64,000 nucleotides of DNA from Bryum argenteum. Taxonomy: Eukaryota > Streptophyta > Bryopsida > Bryales > Bryaceae. Each line of letters begins with the position of its first letter. Position 1 is the first letter of the stretch. The stretch is taken from the NCBI GenBank assembly GCA_037043015.1, contig CM073322.1, positions 13,527,601-13,591,600 of the forward strand. The letters run 5' to 3'. The notes under the pieces are model-generated. The model saw only the letters and a list, made by a program, of their open reading frames with translations. It ran no database searches and was not told the DNA's origin. Below, one piece after another: positions 56,806-64,000 of the stretch. Made by a program: the position numbers and the translations under genes.

Positions 56806-58836
56806 ATGTTCCGTATGGTGCAGGTGATGCTGAAGACTCCCCTGGACGACAGCAAGATGGCGATCCAGGTGACCGACACACTGGAAGCTACATTTCAACG
56901 AGACATACGACCGATGCTAGACTTGGTGGACAAGCTCCGAGCGCAAGGAGTGACGGAGGAGAACATTCAGCTGCCTACCATCGTGGTGGTCGGCGATCAG
57001 AGCAGCGGCAAGAGCAGCGTGCTGGAGTCTCTGGCAGGCATCACATTGCCTCGAGGCCAAGGCATTGCCACCCGAGTGCCTTTGGTGCTCAGACTCCAGT
57101 CATGCGCCACAACGTCCGACTCTATCATCAAGATGGACTATGGACATGTGCGGGACAAAGTAATAAACGGGGAGGCTCAGATCGAGGCGGCAATCAACCA
57201 GGCAACCAACTTTCTGGCAGGCACTAGCAAAGACGTGAATGACACGCCCATACAATTGCTGATACGAAAGCCGCATGCTCCGGACTTGACCATGGTGGAC
57301 CTTCCCGGGATCACGCGCGTTCCAGTCCACGGGCAGCCAGAGAATATCTACGAGCAGATCAGTTCCATGATCATGAAGTACATCGAGCCTGAGGAGAGCA
57401 TCATTCTCAATGTCTTGTCCGCCCAAGTGGATTTTCCAACGTGTGAGTCGATTCGCATGTCGCGGCAAGTGGACAAAGAAGGCAAGCGCACGTTAGCCGT
57501 CGTCACCAAGGTGGACAAAGCCCCCGAAGGTCTAGCTGAGAAAGTGACCACGGACGCTGTCAACATCGGCCTTGGATACATTTGTGTACGCAATCGCGTC
57601 GACTCTGACGCCTCCATCGCCATCGCCAGAGTTCGTGAGAAGGAGCTGTTCGAGTCTCACGAAGCACTCAAAGAGCTCGACAGAACTGCGGTTGGCATTC
57701 CAGCACTTGCCCGCAAGCTGACGACGATCCAGTCGGAGATGGTGAGGGGGTGCATGCCCAAGATCCTGAAGCAGGTGAGGGAGGCACTTGTCAAGCGCAT
57801 GCAGGAACTCGACCGGCTTCCGAAAGGAGTCGACGACGCAAGATCAGTCTTTTTTCAGATACTCCAGAAGCTGCAGCACACGCTGGGTGAGGTTGTGCGT
57901 GAAGGGAAGTACGCAGGGCTTCCTGAAGACCCCCACCTTCGATTCACGGCTCGATGTCACGAGAAGTTCCAGAAATTTGCGGACAACCTTCACGAAGCAG
58001 GCCTGAAGTTTCGGGACGAGTCGCAAACGGCAGAGATTCGGGAGCTGATGAGGGAGCACCAAGGAGTGGCGCTTTCGAATTTTTTGCCTCATTCAGTGAT
58101 GCAGCAATTGATGAGGAATCAGATCGACAGCATCGGAGTGACATGCAGTTCACTTGTAGAGGAGACCTTTGCGTACGCAAGTGACGTTGTTGTTCATATC
58201 ATTAAGTTCTGCGGTCAAGGGTATCCACGTCTTGTGAAGCTGTGCGCCAGGATTGCAGAAGAGGCCTTAGAGGAGGAGAGAATTAGAACCATGGAGTTCG
58301 TCAAGCACATGCTGGAGAAGGAGCGCATGATTATATTTACCACGAATGATTACTACTCTGCCACGTTAGAAAAGATGAATCTAGCTCTGGGACAAAGTGC
58401 TCGGGACGGTAATGGCCATGTTACTGCATCTTACGCATCAGATGGTTACGCATCAGATGGAGATCAGAAGGACCCCCTAGTGGTGACGCTTGGAGCAGAT
58501 GAGGAACAACTATCCTTGAAGGAGCTCTACGGTAATGATGAGAAGTTTGAGGATGCATGGAGGATGAAGGTGAGCGTGGCAGCGTACTGGAAGGTGGTGC
58601 AGAAACGGCTTGCGGACGAGATACCACTGGAGATTTGGTATGCATTGCAGCATACCACTCTTGATGAGTTTCACCGTAAGATGATGAATCATTGGTGGGC
58701 ATCGTCGGGCGGTGAGGACGATCTGCAAGTTCTCATGCAGGAGGATGCCAAGAGTGCGGTTGATCGTACTCGTCTGGAGCTGCGTGTTGCGACGCTCAAA
58801 GATTGTCTAGGTCTTGTGGCTAGATTAATGCTCTGA
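56806..58836 (+). CDS. DRP4/Mx-like dynamin-related GTPase
   Basis: An intronless frame of up to 676 residues. The start may be 56806, 56827 or 56857 (MAIQVTDTLE...), and an acceptor-like GTGCAG at 56818-56823 favours one of the later two. The GTPase motifs are G1 GDQSSGKS (63-70), G2 Thr within GQGIATRVPLVL, G3 DLPG (165-168) and G4 TKVD (234-237). The dynamin signature LPRGQGIATR is present. A stalk follows (GIPALARKLTTIQSEMV, QHTLGEVVREGKYAGLPEDP) and a C-terminal GED-like end (EDAWRMKVSVAAYWKVVQKRL, IPLEIWYALQ). There is no PH or proline-rich domain. This is the layout of animal Mx and plant DRP4 proteins. In most plants DRP4 members are few and poorly studied, and membrane remodelling is assumed. 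A Tyr-Ala-Ser-Asp-Gly duplicate occurs in the loop near 545. Confidence 0.9.
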   Translation: MFRMVQVMLKTPLDDSKMAIQVTDTLEATFQRDIRPMLDLVDKLRAQGVTEENIQLPTIVVVGDQSSGKSSVLESLAGITLPRGQGIATRVPLVLRLQSCATTSDSIIKMDYGHVRDKVINGEAQIEAAINQATNFLAGTSKDVNDTPIQLLIRKPHAPDLTMVDLPGITRVPVHGQPENIYEQISSMIMKYIEPEESIILNVLSAQVDFPTCESIRMSRQVDKEGKRTLAVVTKVDKAPEGLAEKVTTDAVNIGLGYICVRNRVDSDASIAIARVREKELFESHEALKELDRTAVGIPALARKLTTIQSEMVRGCMPKILKQVREALVKRMQELDRLPKGVDDARSVFFQILQKLQHTLGEVVREGKYAGLPEDPHLRFTARCHEKFQKFADNLHEAGLKFRDESQTAEIRELMREHQGVALSNFLPHSVMQQLMRNQIDSIGVTCSSLVEETFAYASDVVVHIIKFCGQGYPRLVKLCARIAEEALEEERIRTMEFVKHMLEKERMIIFTTNDYYSATLEKMNLALGQSARDGNGHVTASYASDGYASDGDQKDPLVVTLGADEEQLSLKELYGNDEKFEDAWRMKVSVAAYWKVVQKRLADEIPLEIWYALQHTTLDEFHRKMMNHWWASSGGEDDLQVLMQEDAKSAVDRTRLELRVATLKDCLGLVARLML

Positions 58837-60473
58837 AGGATGATCAGAGATTCGACACATGCTCTGACATCACAGCTTCTCCCCTCATGTGTAGAGTAAG
58901 TTCTGAATATGAGCTTGTTGTGGTGATCGATTTATGTTTGCGTTGCAACTATGATAAAAAATACTGAAATTTTGCTGCACACACTTTGAGTCTTCATTTC
59001 ATTACGACATGTTATGGGAATCAGATTCATTCATCGGAAACTTTGTGTCCACTTCGACGTTCAAGGGTTAATGCATGAATGCATGACTACCAGACCTGAC
59101 CTTCTTTGATCTCACATTTATTTCCAAGTTATTAGATTTGGTATTTTCTTAATATATGCTGCTTATTTACATATGTAGAGTGGAAGTACTTTGATATATT
59201 TGTGCCACATTGTGTCATTGGTGTCATTGCTACTTCTTGTTAACCCCTAAATTTTCTTGTGTTTTTGGGAGCTTGGAACCTCAAAATTGCAATTTTCAAC
59301 CTCTATGGACTCCCGGGGAAGTAAAGATTTTTTTTACTATTTTTCGACTTTCAACCGTAAGATCTTGTACTTAACCCTATTTTTAGGTAATATTTGTAGA
59401 ACTCCTCCTATCCCCAAAACTACTCTTGTGAAATAACCTTGGGAGACCTGCATTCCTACCTATAGGAGTTACACCGGTGTCACCCCTTCGCGAAGAGGTG
59501 TGATGGTGTACTCGCTGAAACCCAAAACCGTCCCCCAAAACTATTTAAATGCATATTTACCCTCCGAGTCCTACATTTCTATGGGAGGAGTTACATCGGT
59601 GTGACCCCTGTGCAAAGAGGTGTGATGTTGTAGCCGCAAAACTCCTCGAACTGTACGATCTTCTACTTAACCCTATTTCTTTTTATCATTTGTGAGATGG
59701 TAATGTTCAAAGTTGGAGCAAAAGTCTTTTTGGGCATTGCACAAGATGTGTGTACAAATAGTAAGTTGATGATTATCACCCCAAATATTTTGCTCATATT
59801 TTTTCTCATGTAGGTAACTAAGGTGAGTATGCGCATGAAAAGACATAGGGTTTCCCCATGTTCTTAAGGCAAAAACTAAAATTGTTTCTTACAGGGAGGT
59901 CAAAAATGTCCAAAATTGACAAACTAAATATTGTGGAATGACAATTTTGAATTTGGAAAAAAGTGAATGGCAATTAGGTGCCTTTATGATTTTGTGATTT
60001 CTGAGTGAAATTTATTTTAAAAAAATTCAAAAATCTCAATTTTGTCAAATTTTGAAAGAGATAATTCAAAAATTACTAAAAACTATGGAGATTGTTTTTG
60101 TGAACTTTTGAGGCTACCCTTGTAGAACCGGTAAACTATTTGACTTGAGTCACCTTGGAATTCGAGAAGTGACTCCCTTATCAATATATTAATAAAATAA
60201 TTTTTTTTTTTTTAAGAAAAAAATCTTAGTCAAAAATATCAATACACACTTAAAAATCTAGGCTGTCCAAAATTGCAAAAGACCAACTAAGTTTTTAAGA
60301 ATAGTTAGAGGTTAAAATGGCAATATTGAAAAAATAGCACTTTAAAACCGGTATATTTGAATAAAAAGAGAGGGTGATATTATAGGAAAAGTGATATAAT
60401 AGAGAAGTAATGAGTGGATATATTGACATATTAAGTAAACTGGAAATATTTTACAAATATGGCTCTTTGAGGA

Positions 60474-60526
60474 GACTATATTTCAATAAAAAGAGAAGGT
60501 GACTATATTTCAATAAAAAGAGAAGG
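60474..60526. repeat. 27-bp tandem repeat x 2
   Basis: GACTATATTTCAATAAAAAG... repeats at 60474 and 60501, with a looser third copy about 125 bp upstream (60350-60375). Confidence 0.85.
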
Positions 60527-61150
60527 AGATATATCAAGGTTAGTGATCTTGTAGACCAATGTTTGCGTTGTATGGCAATGGGGGTGTCATTTTGAAAGCA
60601 TAAAGCAAATATGTCATCAAAAGAACACTATGTGACAAAATAGCACGTTTAGTATACCATAGCCTCTACGAGATTTTGCTTTTGTAGAAACGAAATAATT
60701 ATTGCCTCTATTCCAAAAAGTTTGATCCATTCGTCCCAAAATGTCTAATCGGTTTGAAACAAGTACAATCACAAAATTTCATTGAGCACTTTCATCACCA
60801 CCCTACATTGTATTGAGCCCTTTGATCACCTCATGGTACAACTTCACATGTTCAGTCTATGCTTGTACAGGATAGCTCGCAATTGGAAAATAAATAATTA
60901 AACTCTCAATACCAACGGGCAAGATACATAACATGAACATGCTTGGAGGAATTTATATCACTCTACTTCTTCTGCTTGTTATATTTTTGTGATAAGCTTC
61001 AACTAAAAGAAGCAAAATTAAACCCTTAGTACCAAGCAACACACATGACAAAGTGTGAGCCCTAATCCCGGTTGTCCGGTTTTAAGGTCACAAGTTGGGT
61101 CGAGATGGTGGGGTGCAACCTAAGTAGTAGCCTTCCAAGCAACGGACTCC

Positions 61151-61220
61151 AATTTCATTCAATCAATCAAGCAATCAATTTCATTCAATCAATCAAGCAA
61201 TCAATTTCATTCAATCAAGA
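61151..61220. repeat. 26-bp tandem repeat, about 2.7 copies
   Basis: AATTTCATTCAATCAATCAA... starts at 61151, 61177 and 61203. The last copy is incomplete. Confidence 0.9.
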
Positions 61221-61389
61221 AAAGAAAGACCATTCATGAATGAACTCACCACAATCATCACCACATCAAACAAACAAAGAACTACATGTTTTTGGGCAAT
61301 TAAGTTGCCATTTCCAAGATAATGTTATGTCTAGTATCTAAGATACTACAAATCTACATTGCATAAAAGAAAACACACAAGAAAAAAAT

Positions 61390-61975
61390 ATAACAAGGAA
61401 GGAGGAGCATCTCCTCCTTAAAAGTCACTGTCGTCACCAAGAGGTCTCCTTGGTAGAATAGTGATTTCTCCCTTGTCCTTGCTCCAATGAGAGTGAGCTT
61501 GGTCTCGTTGGAAAGGAGACTCGACAACGCTTCTGGATCTCTAAGGCACGCCTCCCAATTCTTTGTCAATCGTGAGATCTCGTCCTTCAAAGTCGGCCCT
61601 CCAACTCTGCCGTCGCCAGAGGGGTTTCCTTGGTAGAATCGCGATTTCCCCTCGTCCTTGCTTCAATGAGAGCGCGCCTAGTCTTGTTGGAAAGGAGACT
61701 CGACGACGCTTCCAGATCTCTAAGTCACGCCTCCCAATTCTTTGTAAATCGTGAGATCTCGTCCTTCAAAGTCGGCCCTCCACCCTGCCGTCGCCAGTAG
61801 GGTCTCCTTGGTAGAATCACGATTTCTCCTCGTCCTTGCTTCAATGAGGGCGCGCCTAGTCTTGTTGGAAAGAAGAGTTGACGACGCTTCCGGATCTCTA
61901 AGGCTCGCCTTCCACCTCTTTGTAAATCGTGAGATCTTGTCCTTCAAAGTCGACTCTCCAACCGCTGCCCTCCTA
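61390..61975 (-). repeat. Tandem array of about 179-bp units, just over 3 copies
   Basis: Anchor phrase CGTGAGATCTCGTCCTTCAAAGT-type repeats near 61571, 61750 and 61929. Each unit also has CTCCTTGGTAGAATM, GCTTCAATGAGRGCGCGCCTAGT and GACGACGCTTCCGGATCTCTAAG. On the minus strand a unit encodes a charged segment (SRLTKNWEACLRDPEALSSLL). Because the period is not a multiple of three, the frame changes from unit to unit. So it is a DNA array, not a repeat protein. It could be the leader/gag-proximal part of the neighbouring gypsy element. Confidence 0.75.
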
Positions 61976-62599
61976 CCTCACAAACTCACGCCAAATCTCT
62001 CAAATCTTCAACAACAACATTCCAACAACAATCAATCACCAAACTAAACCTAGATTGAACATTTTTCTCTACACCTCCTTCCTAACTTTCTTCCTCTCTC
62101 ACCCACACACACCTAGACTCTCTCCTCTAACTGCCGCTTACAAAGGTGATGGAAACCTCTAAAAGCCTTCATTCATCGCAGGATGATTTTTCATCCGTTA
62201 GTTTCCATCCATCCAAATTTCTTCTAGCCCCTTTCACACACTCCTAACTCCCTAGAACCTAAACCACGCCAATTACTACTCCTACAAGTCTAGATTAGCA
62301 AGATGGACTCTGAGATCCACTACCACCGCATTTGAATAGGTCAAATACTGCCTCACAAATACATAAAACTTAGGATAACCGAATACGGAAATAAGAGAAA
62401 TTGAATTTACCCAACTCTCCTAAACACCCCCAATTCTAACTATGAATTATTAACTACTTCAATTATTCAAGACCTAAAGAAATACACAAGAATCCCAAAA
62501 CACTCTAATCCCAACTAACATATGTTGGGTTTTTAGACTAAATGGGTAATACGCATGTTTAATCACTACATAATATGTATATTTGGTGAAAACCTCGCG
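61976..62599. other. Spacer left of the gypsy integrase
   Basis: A C/T- and CA-rich stretch, then AT-rich DNA. No gene seen. A long terminal repeat could lie here but was not identified by eye. Confidence 0.3.
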
Positions 62600-63960
62600 A
62601 TAAGGTTTTTCATGCAACCATCTCGAGGTTTCAGTGTCGGCCATCTCTGATTTTTTCCCAAAATGCAACGGACTCGCGGCCTCGGTTTGGTAGAGAAATG
62701 CTCCCATCGGGCTCGCACGGTCACATGCGGATACAACTTACACCGCTCGGCATTTGTGCGAGCGGGAAAAGGAGCGCCATCTAACGTCGCGAGTTGGACG
62801 GTGTTGTTTGGACGGACATCCCTTACTTCAAATGGGCCTAGCCATATGGCATCAAATTTGCCCGAAATTCCAAACTTGTGGCATCTTGGAAAGCATAACT
62901 AAGTCTCCTGAGCTAAAACCCGCTTCTTATGAAGGCAAAGCCAAACTTGCGGCGCCGAGCCATTGTCTCAATATGTTGAGCGCTAAGGCGCCAGTCTCAC
63001 TCAACCCTTCAAGTGAGGACTCGATCGTGGATAGAGTCCGAAATGGGAAATCTAGCCTCGATTGCTATGCGCGAGGAGGAGGATCTCGATTCGATGGGTA
63101 AACCGCCTATCCCATAAACTAGGGCAAAACGGGGTTTCTTTGTGGTGACTTGACGTGGTCCTATATGCCCACAAAGCGGCATTGAGTTTGATATCCCAAT
63201 CCGTTTGTTGTCATGGATAGTCTTCTTAAAATCCTCACGATGGTTTGATTACATCGTTCGCTAGCCGTTGGTTTGAGATGGTAAAGGGTGGTTTTACGGT
63301 GATCAATCCCGTAAGTCGTGGTGAGTTCTCAATGAGGTCGTTGAGAAATGGGTGCCCTGTCGCTAACCAAACCCCGCACCCCAAAACGAGTAAAAACATT
63401 CTCAAACAAAAAGAGTGCCGTGGTTTTATATTTGCCACTTTGACCGCCTTGCTCTCTACCCATTTTGTCAAATAATCGACCGCGAGAATGATGTACGCCA
63501 TTTGGCGTGATGAAGTGGGGTGCACCGGGCCCACATAGTCTATTCCCCACTTCTCAAAAGGAAGCAAGGGTAGCGAGGTATTAAAGGGACGCCGCCATGT
63601 GGAGGTCGTTCCGAAAGAAACCGTTTGCAGCATCGTCGCACTTGGTGGCGTGCGGTGGGCGTCGGTGAACATGGTGGGCCAAAAGTACCCGGCTCTAAGG
63701 ATTTTTGGGCGGTGAGGCGGCCAAAAATGCCCGCCCAAGAAATGTCGTCGTGGCATGCCACATTATGCGTGATGCCTCGGGCCACTAACACACCGGCGTA
63801 GGACCCGTCAATGCCCGCCCGGTACAACCGGTTTGCTATAATAGCATAGTGGCGGCTATTGACACGGATTTTGCGCCGCTCATTGGCATCTAGATGATCG
63901 GGAAGTTTTTGCGTCTTCAAAAACTCCGCAATATAGGTGTCCCACGTGGGGACACGGTGA
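62600..63960 (-). pseudogene. Decayed Ty3/gypsy integrase
   Basis: Minus-strand order: KIRVNSRHYAIIANRLYRAGI and ACHDDISWAGIFGRLTAQK (zinc-binding N-terminal region), then in another frame KILRAGYFWPTMFTDAHR and FEKWGIDYVGPVHP...VDYLTKWVESKAVK (start of the DDE core with its first Asp), then again shifted GVRGLVSDRAPI (second Asp region). Further left are stop-ridden remains of the C-terminal part (about 62600-63200). Several frameshifts and stops make it non-functional. Upstream pol domains would lie beyond the right edge of the window. Confidence 0.85.
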
Positions 63961-64000
63961 TGGAGAAAAGGTTGGCATCGGGAAGCTCATCCTCGATGTC

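Larger units (their letters stand above)
58837..61389. other. AT-rich repeat-laden stretch
   Basis: No gene seen. Contains a diverged direct repeat of about 160 bp (59355-59520 and 59523-59680, sharing GATCTTSTACTTAACCCTATTT, CCCCAAAACTA, GGAGTTACAYCGGTGT and AGAGGTGTGATGKTGTA), a 27-bp tandem repeat (60474-60526) and a 26-bp tandem repeat (61151-61220). Likely old transposon sequence. Confidence 0.5.

Noticed and set aside
61160-61220. CRISPR-like array
   Set aside because: It is a simple 26-bp direct tandem repeat without spacers, in a eukaryotic genome.

Overview
The window is nuclear DNA from a streptophyte, most likely a land plant. Genes are split by many short introns with GT-AG borders, and two phosphoglycerate kinase genes carry plastid transit peptides. 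Plant-type families are present: a GUX-like GT8 glycosyltransferase, a DRP4-like dynamin and an M41-like plastid protein. An armadillo protein that resembles a radial-spoke component (14.1-17.8 kb) would fit a lineage with swimming sperm, such as a bryophyte, lycophyte, fern or charophyte alga. That placement is inference. The species cannot be read from the sequence.

Layout. 0.2-1.7 kb: 3' part of a GUX-like gene (+). 2-3.2 kb: unrecognised exon-like pieces (-). 3.4-4.3 kb: a decayed pogo/Tigger-type DNA transposon with TA target duplication. 4.7-5.1 kb: decayed Ty3/gypsy reverse transcriptase (-). 6.1-9.3 kb: a PIF/Harbinger unit with an intact transposase (+) and a converging SANT/trihelix-like partner (-). 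10.3-11.1 kb: a MITE-like element, tandem repeats and a perfect hairpin. 12.1 kb: intronless glutathione peroxidase (+). 14.1-17.8 kb: 10-exon armadillo gene (-). 20.4-27.9 kb: 24-exon gamma-tubulin complex protein 2 (+). 30.0-38.4 kb: two 494-codon plastid PGK genes facing each other, with an M41-like gene between them. 39.4-41.2 kb: a 600-residue organelle-like protein (-). 42.6-43.4 kb: a dead second Harbinger transposase. 44.4-46.2 kb: DnaJ/DUF3752 splicing-type protein (-). 46.3-47.8 kb: two gene fragments and a SINE with visible target-site duplications. 49.7-55.5 kb: complete 17-exon coatomer gamma subunit (+). 56.8-58.8 kb: intronless DRP4-like dynamin (+). 58.9-64 kb: AT-rich repeats, a 179-bp tandem array and a decayed gypsy integrase (-).

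Gene models for PGK (both), gamma-COP, GCP2, the armadillo gene, the DnaJ gene, the M41 gene and the GUX 3' part were assembled by hand. Each keeps one open frame across every junction. The genes are mostly housekeeping (glycolysis/Calvin cycle, vesicle coat, microtubule nucleation, peroxide removal) and do not form a functional cluster. I did not find a convincing new multi-gene system. The most unusual structures are the inverted PGK pair, the GT8 protein with two altered active-site motifs, the autonomous-looking Harbinger unit, and the cluster of captured gene fragments plus SINE at 46-48 kb.
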